Part shown: in pieces, positions 16,482-24,111 of the stretch
How the letters are laid out: every line of letters starts with the position of its first letter
Position numbering within the stretch: the first letter of the stretch is position 1
From: Alphaproteobacteria bacterium
GTDB taxonomy: Bacteria > Pseudomonadota > Alphaproteobacteria > JANQMY01
Assembly (NCBI GenBank): GCA_028279895.1
Contig: JANQMY010000043.1
Coordinates: forward strand, 1 to 49,845
Reading direction: 5' to 3'
DNA length: 49,845 nt
Notes under the pieces: model-generated
What the model was told of the DNA's origin: nothing
Databases searched by the model: none
What the model saw: the letters and a program-made list of their open reading frames with translations, nothing else
Position numbers and translations under genes: made by a program

Positions 16482-17375
16482 TCACTGGTCCTGAAGCTCT
16501 TTGAGGAAATCCACGGCTTTCGCAGCCTGCGCCGAGGCTTTGAAGATGTATTTCTTGTCGTCGCGCAGGGCTTCCAGCCAACCCTTGATATAAAGGGCGT
16601 GATCCTCGCGAGGCGTTTGGGTGATGCCAAGGTGCGAACACAGGAAGGCCGCGCCGAGTTCGGCGATCAGTTCCTCGAAAGCGTATTTGTCCGTATCCTT
16701 ACAGGTTTTAGCTTTGTCTCGATTCAGCCTGTGAGCTGCACCTGTCCAATGGGTAAGCTCATGCAGAAGTGTGGCGTAATAGTTTTCCGTGGCGCTGGCA
16801 GTGCCTGTATCCACAAACTGAATGGTGGCCGGGATATGGATGTAATCAAGAACCCGGTGATAGTACGCCCCTCTGTCTTCACCGTGACGGATGTCCGCGC
16901 CTGTGCCCGCACAAAATGAATCCACAGCTTCAATACGTTGCACAAGGTCGGTGTCGTTCACATTTGGACCTTCGTGGTGGTCATACCCCTCCACCTGATC
17001 GGCATTGAACACGGTGTAAAACCGGGCCATGGGGATTGTGGATTCTTCGTCTTCGCCTTGTTCGTTCTCTTCGGTTTTGACAAGGGTTTTATAGAAGATG
17101 ATCGGGCTTCCGGTTTCGCCCTTTCGGACCTGTGCGCCGCGTTCCTTCCATTGTTTGTAGGTCGCCCAGTGATTGGACGAAAATTGCTTGTCCTGCTGGT
17201 CGAACCACAGGGAGGGAATATTCACTCCCTGATAGCGGTGGTCGGTGACCGGATTAGTGGGCCAGCCCTGCGCTGCCAGTTCGGCAAAGGGGGGCTGGTA
17301 ATTGTCCAGATCGACCTTGTCGAGCAGGGTGATTATCTTGTCAGTGACTTCCTGAAATATATCGCGCCGCGCCAT
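16482..17375 (-). CDS. ardC: ArdC-family antirestriction protein
   Basis: The 297-residue protein has an N-terminal ArdC ssDNA-binding domain (about 1-125; WPTNPVTDHRYQGVN and NHWATYKQW are typical) and a C-terminal zincin-like metallopeptidase domain with HELTH at 205-209 and a downstream FEELIAELGAAFL segment carrying the third ligand. ArdC-type proteins protect incoming single-stranded DNA from host restriction during conjugation, which suits a mobilizable element. It lies upstream of the broken parB on the same strand, an arrangement seen in alphaproteobacterial plasmids. Confidence 0.9.
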   Translation of the reverse strand: MARRDIFQEVTDKIITLLDKVDLDNYQPPFAELAAQGWPTNPVTDHRYQGVNIPSLWFDQQDKQFSSNHWATYKQWKERGAQVRKGETGSPIIFYKTLVKTEENEQGEDEESTIPMARFYTVFNADQVEGYDHHEGPNVNDTDLVQRIEAVDSFCAGTGADIRHGEDRGAYYHRVLDYIHIPATIQFVDTGTASATENYYATLLHELTHWTGAAHRLNRDKAKTCKDTDKYAFEELIAELGAAFLCSHLGITQTPREDHALYIKGWLEALRDDKKYIFKASAQAAKAVDFLKELQDQ

Positions 17376-17478
17376 CGTCTTGCTCCTTTGTTAGCGGTTT
17401 GATGCGCGGCCTCTCCTGTCACTCACAACAAAATATCCCGCGCATGCACCCTTGGCCAGCGCCGAGCGTCCTTAAACA

Positions 17479-17507
17479 AAGGCCCCGCATGTTGCTTGCG
17501 GGGCCTT
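17479..17507. other. Perfect 11-bp hairpin
   Basis: AAGGCCCCGCA and TGCGGGGCCTT pair around the 7-base loop TGTTGCT. It stands about 100 bases upstream of ardC, in a long stretch (17376-18136) without a convincing gene. It may be a terminator for a transcript read on either strand, or part of the structured region just downstream. Confidence 0.5.
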
Positions 17508-17689
17508 GGGACGCGGGACCAAAATCGGGGCGGAGTCCATTGCTTTTGTGGGGGACCGTTTAGGCGTTCCCCAAACGCATCTTCGCGTTTGGCGCGGAAC
17601 GGCTTACGGGAAAAAGTGATGGACTGCGTCCCGAAGCCCTCAACTAAGACGGGGGGCGGTTTTGGTGTAAGCTGGAAGAAGGGTGCCAA

Positions 17690-17840
17690 GCGCGGCTTAA
17701 GCCGCGCGGTACAATGCGGCGGCTTTGCCGCCTCACGACAAAAGCGTGAGGGATCGACGCCGGATGGCGGGGACGCGCATGCGGCCCCGTTCACGAGAGC
17801 CCGGTCCGGCCCTACTTTTATGGGGCCGGACGCGCTACAA
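17690..17840 (+). ncRNA. Candidate structured RNA or DNA element
   Basis: Within 150 bases there are successive hairpins: GGCGGC/GCCGCC at 17718-17732, CTCACG/CGTGAG at 17732-17750, CGCC/GGCG at 17758-17769 and TCCGGCCC/GGGCCGGA at 17805-17830. I have an impression of similar hairpin clusters near ardC-type genes in other alphaproteobacterial elements, but cannot confirm it here. The strand is a guess. Open frames through it are low-complexity and look accidental. The rest of 17376-18136 holds nothing else I can support. Confidence 0.4.
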
Positions 17841-18136
17841 GAAAGGTTCTAATAAATTTCGCAGCGTCCTTCAAAGGCGGCTGCATTCGGTGCAAGCGTG
17901 CCGTCTGACCGTACCATTTCCCAACATTGCTGATTATGAAATCCTAGATGTATACACTCCAAGTACCATCGCCACGCTGAACAATTCTGATTGAGCAGAT
18001 CACAATTCCTCAAATTCTTATTGAGTATCGGTCGCCATGCTTTCGCCCTGGGCACGTATATAGTCACGAGTCTGATCACGTTGGCACGACTTAGGTTTGG
18101 AGCGATTTGTTCTTTAACGCATGTGGGCGAATGGCG

Positions 18137-18667
18137 CTAATATACCCATCCGACGATAACGTCCCATTGGAGTAAGACGACGGCAGATAGTATCGTTAGG
18201 ATGAAAACACCAAGCGAAAAAAAGTGTAACTGTAGAACTTCATAGTCTAAATGGTCACCCGAATGGCGCAAAACTGGATTTCCTATCGCCGACCTGATTT
18301 GCCGCACGAGATAATACGGCCATCCGAATCCAGCTTTTGCAATAGAGAGATTGTTCTGGGTATTCCAACCCTGAAGCCACCAATATGCCGCCACGATGCC
18401 ACGCCAATATGCGAGCGCAAATGAAAAATAGAAGGTCATAGCGTCGCTCAACCAGATCGGCCAAGGGAACGGCAAATAGGGTGTCCACATGAATATAATG
18501 GACCTAAACGTTTCGTAGTGCCCAATCAGAGTGTCGGGGAATTCTGGGAGTTTCATGCCGAAATATGTTGCGACCAATGACGCAAGTGCGGTTCCGCCCA
18601 ACGTAATACCAATGAAAGTGGCCGCGCCGGTGAATGAGACGCTAACAATTTTTCTTAGAATGCTCAC
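18137..18667 (-). CDS. Multi-pass membrane protein of unknown function
   Basis: The 176-residue product has hydrophobic segments at about 10-34, 68-90 and 148-172, rich in Trp, Phe and Tyr. No known family was recognised. It is divergent from the 18920 gene, with 250 bases between them. Codon use and base composition are AT-richer than the mob genes, suggesting separate acquisition as cargo. Confidence 0.6.
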   Translation of the reverse strand: MSILRKIVSVSFTGAATFIGITLGGTALASLVATYFGMKLPEFPDTLIGHYETFRSIIFMWTPYLPFPWPIWLSDAMTFYFSFALAYWRGIVAAYWWLQGWNTQNNLSIAKAGFGWPYYLVRQIRSAIGNPVLRHSGDHLDYEVLQLHFFSLGVFILTILSAVVLLQWDVIVGWVY

Positions 18668-18919
18668 TCAAGAATGATGGCATGCGGATAGATAAGCGTG
18701 ATGTGACGGTGGTCACAATTTTTGGACAACCATCCTCGTCCCCTCTGCTGTCCCGGCAATCAATGCTATCCTAGCCCCGATCTCGCAGAGGCAAAGTTAA
18801 TACGGTTCGGTCATCTTCCAAATTTGACAACGACCTGGCCTGAACCATAGGGGTTTAAAGGAGTCGACATTCCATCTAAAGTGGCATCCAGGGATAAGGC
18901 TTATCAACCATTGTAGGCT

Positions 18920-20218
18920 GTGCATCCAGCAAAGTATGAAAACCTACGCGTAACCAAGCTAGCTTTGTATTGGAGGGTGGCTTTGAACACAAAATTCCAA
19001 GAGCACAACTCTACTGTCGAGATCAAATTAAGCCCCATACGTCGCTATTTGATCTGTATATGGACTTTTCTGTTTGGTCGCATTCGTACGCATCATCACA
19101 TTTCTGCAGGGAGTTTTAATGGGAAACTCATACTATGGTCCATTTTGCTGCCAAAGCGTCTGAAATCAGAAATTGGAAATGTTGGATCACACGAATTCCC
19201 CGATGCACTAATAGTTCGGAGTGGTGCGTTAACTCCTAGTATTTTTCGCTGGGGGGCAAGAAGAAGGATCGCCAACGAATTTTCAGAAATGGGGAAGCCA
19301 AACAATAGGTGGGCAAAAAGGGCGGCTAGACAGGTTCAGTACATGCTGCAGGCTGTCGGATATGTACCCTTAGTTCAAGTGTTTGACCCACTTCCAAATT
19401 ACATGGCATACGCAATTGGGATTGAATATCACTCGAGACGTAGGTTCTCCGGATACCCAATTCAACTACCATTTCAAGCATCAACTTCATTACCTTGGCT
19501 TCCATTCGGGCCGGCTTTTTTTGGACATGAAAGCTCTCGATTCCCTGCGGCTTATTCGCCGGACATTCTTGTATTTGTCGCGCTCGATAAACACGAAACC
19601 GCATTTTCTAGTTTGATCAAAGTAGGTCCTAGAGTCTTTCCATTAGGTGACCTGATTAAGGACCATTTAAGCACACAGGTAGTTAAGCGACTTGCGCAGC
19701 CAGTTTTTACAATATCGAGTAACGCGCGACTTGGGGTATTTCCGCGAGAAACACAAGATGACATAGAAGAATTTGACAACAGGTTTGGCAGCATTAATGA
19801 CATAAGTCTTTTAGGCGGCAGTGAGGGCCACCGATACTTCAGGATTGATTGCCAAGAAGGCAGAATGCAAGTCGGATCAAATTTTGGCGAGGCGGGCGAC
19901 CAGGCAGCATTGGATTCTTTGAGAAACGCTTTGCTCCGTATGGAGAATGCATGCCACCGAATTGATCTGAATAGGGGTGACATTCTTATTGTGAATAACC
20001 GAAGGGTTGCAACTTTATGGGATGATGAAGCACCACTGATTACACCCCAGGTGGCCGCTGCTCGGGCGGTAGGTTGGGCGGTACATGGAAAAGAAAAACC
20101 TTTAAAGCCTGGCGATAGAACAATACTGCAATTCAGTTTTTATTTTCCCGAATTCATTGAAGCTAGTTCAGGTGACAATAGGATGGAAAACAAGGAGCCA
20201 ACTGACAATACTCCTTAG
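18920..20218 (+). CDS. TauD/clavaminate-synthase-like fold protein, possibly inactive
   Basis: I do not recognise the 432-residue protein firmly. Its second half resembles the 2-oxoglutarate/Fe(II) oxygenase fold of the TauD/clavaminate synthase type: FGHESSRFPAAYSPDILVFVAL could carry the HxE iron ligands, and LNRGDILIVNNRRV matches the late 'PGDllivDNRRvlHGR' motif. The final His-Gly-Arg is absent, so the iron site may be incomplete. The first 100 residues are unlike that family. The GTG start at 18920 is uncertain and a later start is possible. It is divergent from a membrane protein gene and may act with it. Confidence 0.5.
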   Translation: MHPAKYENLRVTKLALYWRVALNTKFQEHNSTVEIKLSPIRRYLICIWTFLFGRIRTHHHISAGSFNGKLILWSILLPKRLKSEIGNVGSHEFPDALIVRSGALTPSIFRWGARRRIANEFSEMGKPNNRWAKRAARQVQYMLQAVGYVPLVQVFDPLPNYMAYAIGIEYHSRRRFSGYPIQLPFQASTSLPWLPFGPAFFGHESSRFPAAYSPDILVFVALDKHETAFSSLIKVGPRVFPLGDLIKDHLSTQVVKRLAQPVFTISSNARLGVFPRETQDDIEEFDNRFGSINDISLLGGSEGHRYFRIDCQEGRMQVGSNFGEAGDQAALDSLRNALLRMENACHRIDLNRGDILIVNNRRVATLWDDEAPLITPQVAAARAVGWAVHGKEKPLKPGDRTILQFSFYFPEFIEASSGDNRMENKEPTDNTP

Positions 20219-20321
20219 CCTTGCGCCCTAAATCAGAAATCAGTTGTGTCTAGAGTATTCCCACCCTTTCACAAGATCCGTGATGATCTTGAAATTGTCG
20301 CCATGAGGGTTTCCTTGTTGT

Positions 20322-20486
20322 TTAAAAATCAAACGTATCGATCTCATAACGAACTCTGAGCGCAGATATCATGGTAAAATCGGCAAGAGCGGGAATAACA
20401 TTCTGTTTTGGCAGTTGCGCGGCCGCCAGATCGTCCATAAAGACTTTCAAAAGTTCCCATACTTTATCATAGTTTGATTGATCCAT
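20322..20486 (-). CDS. Small hypothetical protein, 54 residues
   Basis: The frame starts MDQSNYDKVWELL, is preceded by AGGAAG at suitable distance, and ends DTFDF. The composition is that of a folded helical protein. It lies alone in the otherwise empty 20219-20603 stretch, divergent from the fic gene. No family recognised. Confidence 0.5.
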   Translation of the reverse strand: MDQSNYDKVWELLKVFMDDLAAAQLPKQNVIPALADFTMISALRVRYEIDTFDF

Positions 20487-20603
20487 AATCGGTCTTCCTG
20501 TAGCTGGTAGCCTGTAGGTTAAAAAGGGGCACGACGCGCACCGGAATCCGTTACTTCCGAAAGAAGTGGCGCTGAATGCCCTTCATATAGTATTATCAGC
20601 ATA

Positions 20604-21365
20604 ATGAGCATTGAAGACAAAAAAAATATACTCGATCAGCTACGCCCGTTGTCGCAAGAGGCGTTAAGACGCCTTGAGGCGGCACTTGACGTTGAACTGA
20701 CCTATTCGTCAAACGCCATAGAAGGCAACACGCTCACCTTGCAGGAAACCGCCATCGTCCTTGAAAAAGGCGTGACCGTGCGCGGCAAGCCGCTCAAGGA
20801 CCACCAGGAAGCGGTGGATCATTTCGACGCGCTTAAATTTGCGCGCGGGCTGGTGGGCAACCCGCGCCCGCTCGCCGAAGCCGACATACGCGATATTCAC
20901 CGGCTGGTTGTCGGCACCACCATGAAAGACGAAGCCGGACAGTACAGCGCACATCCACGCCGTATTGCCGGATCAAATGTGGTGTTCCCGAATGCGGCGA
21001 AAGTGCCCGCACTCATGTCCGAACTGGGCGATTGGCTCAAGACCTGCACCGCCACACCAGACAGTGCGTTCGAAGCGCATCTACGCCTCGTTTCCATACA
21101 CCCGTTCTCAGATGGAAACGGACGGACAGCGCGGCTCCTGATGAATCTTGTTTTGATGCGGGGCGGTTACCCCCCTGTGGTCATCGGCCCGGAAGACCGG
21201 CCTGATTATCTGGAAGCGATTGAAAAGGCTCAAACAGCAGGCGACCATACCTCCTACAGGGAATTTATGTGGGGGCGGCTTGAGACCATGCTGGACCGAT
21301 ACCTTGAATTTCTCGATCCGAAGGCGGAGCCAAAAAAAAATCTAGGGATTGATCCGGCGCCGTGA
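20604..21365 (+). CDS. Fic-domain protein (predicted AMP transferase)
   Basis: Fic enzymes attach AMP, or another nucleotide moiety, to hydroxyl side chains of target proteins. The catalytic motif HPFSDGNGRTAR is complete at 166-177, with the essential His166. An inhibitory motif of the S/TxxxE(G/N) type, SNAIEG at 36-41, lies N-terminal to the Fic core, so this is a self-inhibited class II Fic protein. At 253 residues its length is normal. No antitoxin gene is adjacent, consistent with intramolecular inhibition. The target is unknown. Confidence 0.9.
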   Translation: MSIEDKKNILDQLRPLSQEALRRLEAALDVELTYSSNAIEGNTLTLQETAIVLEKGVTVRGKPLKDHQEAVDHFDALKFARGLVGNPRPLAEADIRDIHRLVVGTTMKDEAGQYSAHPRRIAGSNVVFPNAAKVPALMSELGDWLKTCTATPDSAFEAHLRLVSIHPFSDGNGRTARLLMNLVLMRGGYPPVVIGPEDRPDYLEAIEKAQTAGDHTSYREFMWGRLETMLDRYLEFLDPKAEPKKNLGIDPAP

Positions 21366-21420
21366 AAACCCTACCGGCGGCTTTCGCCGGACTTGTCCAC
21401 ATTGAAGTGATGCGCGACAG

Positions 21421-21744
21421 TTATGTTTTGCCGCATGCCCGGTTGATCAAAACGACCACGAGCGGCTGTGCCTGCTTGTCGTCATAGCGCGAAAAGACTT
21501 GCTCGATCTGTGTCATGGGTTTCAATTCGGATGAATGGAACCAATCCAAAATACACTGAGAGCGTTCCGCGTCGTCGTCCAGATGGGCCTGATATCGCGC
21601 CATATCAACAAGCCCGGTGACGTACAGAATCCTTTCATCCCTGGAAAATTCTTCCATCATCTCTTTACCGGTGAATGCAACGGCTGGAACAAGGGAATCG
21701 AAGTATAGCGAAAGGAATAAAGTAAAAGAAGGTAATATACGCAT
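21421..21744 (-). CDS. Small secreted protein, possibly Rap1a/Tai-like
   Basis: The 107-residue protein has an N-terminal signal peptide (residues 1-23, hydrophobic, then AFTG). The mature part has a YVTGLVDMARY segment and two cysteines, in SQCILDWF and NRACG, resembling the Rap1a/Tai fold of periplasmic immunity proteins. No matching toxin gene is nearby. The assignment is weak. Confidence 0.5.
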   Translation of the reverse strand: MRILPSFTLFLSLYFDSLVPAVAFTGKEMMEEFSRDERILYVTGLVDMARYQAHLDDDAERSQCILDWFHSSELKPMTQIEQVFSRYDDKQAQPLVVVLINRACGKT

Positions 21745-21765
21745 TGTGTTTTAGCTCTTTTGCTT

Positions 21766-21900
21766 AAAAAGGGAGCCCTTCTTGAATGCGTATTCTTTTC
21801 AATTCTTCAGTTCTCTTGTATAGTTGATCTATTGATGTTCTGACGGGTTTAACCCGGAAGAGCCGATCCAGAAGCGCCCATCATAAAGGGCTCCCTTTTT
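21766..21900. repeat. Inverted repeat pair upstream of the resolvase gene, possible res site
   Basis: AAAAAGGGAGCCCTT at 21766-21780 is the exact reverse complement of 21886-21900. Between them, CGGGTT and AACCCG form a near-palindrome at 21844-21856. The right arm lies 82 bases before the resolvase start. Small serine resolvases often act on a res site next to their own gene. Confidence 0.5.
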
Positions 21901-21982
21901 CATTGGGTCGAGACGGGGCAGTCATTCCATTACCGCAACACCGCCCTGTTCTCGGCCCGACCAAGAGGGGACAAGGGGCGCC

Positions 21983-22579
21983 ATGACAATCATCGGATAT
22001 GCACGCGTATCCACTGCCGACCAGAAACTGGACATGCAGATGGACGCGCTGTGCGACGCCGGCTGCAATCAGATCTTCACCGATGCAGGAATGTCCGGCG
22101 CGCGGCAGGATCGCCCCGGACTCGATGATGCGTTGTCCGTGTTGGCCAGAGGAGACACCCTGGTTGTCTGGAAACTGGACCGACTTGGGCGGTCCGTTCA
22201 GCACCTTTCCGAACTGCTGGTATATTTTCTCGATCATGGAATCGAGTTCCGCTCATTGAGCGAAGGAATCGATACCACCACCATGACAGGCAAGCTGGTG
22301 TTTCATATCTTCAGCGCGATCGGGGAATTTGAAAGGGATCTGGTACGCGAACGTACCGCCTGCGGCATGGCGGCGGCGAAGAAACGAGGCAAACATATTG
22401 GCCGCCCGGTCAAGGCAAATGCCAAACTCGCCGCGAGTGGCCGCAGGCTTATACAAAGCGGGTTAAGTCAGGAGAGCGCGGCACGTGAGTTGGGTTTGTC
22501 TGTGAATACGCTCAGAAAGGCTTTGTTGATTTACGGCGTAGATGGTTCTGGCGGCACAGACCTTAACCCCTGCGACTGA
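21983..22579 (+). CDS. Small serine recombinase (resolvase/invertase)
   Basis: The 198-residue protein has the N-terminal resolvase catalytic domain with Ser10 in YARVSTADQ, the arginine-containing segment WKLDRLGRS near residue 64 and the long E helix, then a C-terminal helix-turn-helix (about 150-185). This is the Tn3-resolvase/DNA-invertase type, which resolves dimers or inverts segments rather than integrating. Its role here may be to resolve multimers of the circular form. The 3' end overlaps the convergent 22531 gene by 49 bases. Confidence 0.9.
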   Translation: MTIIGYARVSTADQKLDMQMDALCDAGCNQIFTDAGMSGARQDRPGLDDALSVLARGDTLVVWKLDRLGRSVQHLSELLVYFLDHGIEFRSLSEGIDTTTMTGKLVFHIFSAIGEFERDLVRERTACGMAAAKKRGKHIGRPVKANAKLAASGRRLIQSGLSQESAARELGLSVNTLRKALLIYGVDGSGGTDLNPCD

Positions 22580-23298
22580 GAGACTTGTTGTTCGGATTTG
22601 CTGGAAGCCTCCAAAGGTTTTCCGCCCATGGCTTGAAACTTGTCCCGAACGGCATCCGGCATTGAGGTGATATCGTCCTCAAGCCCGTCCAGCTCTTCTT
22701 CACTCAGCCCCTCACCGTTTTCCAGTTTTTCTCGCGCGGCTTCCAGCCGGTCCCGATAGCCCTGGATTTTGTCGACCTCCTGTCGAGCACCATCCAGCTT
22801 GTTCCTACCCTCTCTGTATTGTTCGGCTGTTGTGTGACCCGCCTCCCATTCGACCTGCGCCATCTCGTCTTCGGTTAACCGGTTCTCGTCTTCGTCGATG
22901 GCATAACTTCCGTCTTCTGACAAATAAACACGCCTTCCATCCGGCAACACATGGGCATTGTTCTGCAGGGTCTTCATTTCTTGCTGGGCTTGTTCGAACC
23001 GCTCCCGCGCTTCCATCAAGGCTTCATATGACGCGGCATCCGCCAGGGCCACCGATTCACGCAGCGCTTCCATACGCGCTTGCAGATCTGCTTCTAGGGA
23101 TTGGACAACTAAATTGAGAGCAAGGTCTGAATTGTTGTTTTCTTCCGTTTGTGCATGAAGGGCTGCATCTTTGCCATGAAAAAAACGGCGCATCCGGCCC
23201 GCCGGGCGCCCCACTAACTCATTATAGAAGTCCTGTTTATCCTGACGGCGCGCCTGCAATTTTGCAGCCACTTCGGCCATCATTTGATCTACATCCAT
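22531..23298 (-). CDS. Coiled-coil protein of unknown function
   Basis: The 255-residue protein is hydrophilic and largely helical, with long heptad-like stretches at about 60-115 and 160-215. In between is a short beta-like module, VLPDGRRVYLSEDGSYAIDEDENRLT, which looks like a small folded domain of the kind found in mobile-element proteins. No catalytic motif. It starts 95 bases from repeat copy B and converges with the resolvase gene. Confidence 0.65.
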   Translation of the reverse strand: MDVDQMMAEVAAKLQARRQDKQDFYNELVGRPAGRMRRFFHGKDAALHAQTEENNNSDLALNLVVQSLEADLQARMEALRESVALADAASYEALMEARERFEQAQQEMKTLQNNAHVLPDGRRVYLSEDGSYAIDEDENRLTEDEMAQVEWEAGHTTAEQYREGRNKLDGARQEVDKIQGYRDRLEAAREKLENGEGLSEEELDGLEDDITSMPDAVRDKFQAMGGKPLEASSKSEQQVSQSQGLRSVPPEPSTP

Positions 23299-23393
23299 TA
23301 CCGCACCATCAACTATGGTTGTAGTTCAATTATACCAAATCGCAGATTGTGACCGCAAATTTGAGAATATTCGTTCAAGAATATTCTGTGCGC

Positions 23394-23502
23394 GGGGGAT
23401 GCAACGGAGGGCATTGCCCCCTTGCTAAGATGGTAAGGGTTCTCCCTTACACACCTTGCGGGCAACGTCATCCTCTCTATTGTTAATGTATGGCGCGATC
23501 TG
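23394..23502. repeat. Structured dispersed repeat, copy B
   Basis: Aligns with 15910-16017. At the place where copy A has GCGTGGT/ACCACGC, this copy has GTAAGGG/CCCTTAC (23433-23450, loop TTCT). The stem sequence differs but the pairing is kept. It lies between the divergent start of the 22531 gene and the broken small gene at 23511-23720. Confidence 0.65.
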
Positions 23503-23510
23503 GAGCAGTA

Positions 23511-23720
23511 TTAAAGGCGTATGGTCTCCGGCTTAATGACATGAAATGCATATGACATCTGTTTGTCGTAGATCGCACGGGCTTCATGATCATGATCAAA
23601 GGGATACCGGCCAGCGTTCAAGTTCTCATGAATCAATTGTTGATACGCATCCGTAGCTTGTTCGATCTCATTAACCTATTTTGGTTGCTGAGTGTCTTTT
23701 GTGGCATAATCGTCAGTCAT
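23511..23720 (-). pseudogene. Small gene interrupted by an in-frame TAG
   Basis: The minus strand reads MTDDYATKDTQQPK, then TAG at codon 15, then stays open in the same frame for 54 codons (VNEIEQATDAYQQLIHEN...) to TAA. GGAAAG precedes the ATG. Composition after the stop is protein-like. Either a recent nonsense mutation, or the part after the stop is translated from an unrecognised start. Confidence 0.45.
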
Positions 23721-23760
23721 CAGAATATTCTTTCCATATAACAACAATTAAGCGGGAACT

Positions 23761-24045
23761 ATGGACAATAAGAGGCTCATACAACGCGCCAAAACAGAGA
23801 TGACTAGGATTCGCGGATGGTTAAAGACAACGGACGAGGACCTTGAACGCTCAGGCTATGCAATTGATGCTGTCGCCTGGCACATGGCGATTGTAACCGT
23901 GCAAAAAGCCGAGAAAACTCTGTCCATCGACGGACGGTTGGAAATGTGGCAGAGGCTTGCTAAATTTTCAGAGGCAGAAGCCAGAAGTGCCTGTCTTGAG
24001 AATACAGGTGACACGGCCCACAGATCGAGGATGCGACCAAGCTAG
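23761..24045 (+). CDS. Small hypothetical protein, 94 residues
   Basis: A charged, helical protein with no recognised domain; MDNKRLIQRAKTEMTRIRGWL begins an amphipathic helix. The gene is 66 bases upstream of the first TPR gene on the same strand and might be read with it. An AT-rich region, usable as a promoter, precedes the ATG. Confidence 0.5.
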   Translation: MDNKRLIQRAKTEMTRIRGWLKTTDEDLERSGYAIDAVAWHMAIVTVQKAEKTLSIDGRLEMWQRLAKFSEAEARSACLENTGDTAHRSRMRPS

Positions 24046-24111
24046 AATATTCCTTGTCGCAAAGTCGGTTTTCGGCTCATGTCCCTTTTTTATTGAGCAG
24101 GAGTGGCCCGC

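Noticed and set aside
17423..17852. Overlapping reading frames on both strands
   Set aside because: Both run through hairpin-rich DNA, have low-complexity composition and no ribosome-binding site; the region looks non-coding.
22531..22579. Frameshift where the resolvase and coiled-coil genes meet
   Set aside because: The 49-base convergent overlap is consistent with two complete proteins; neither seems truncated.
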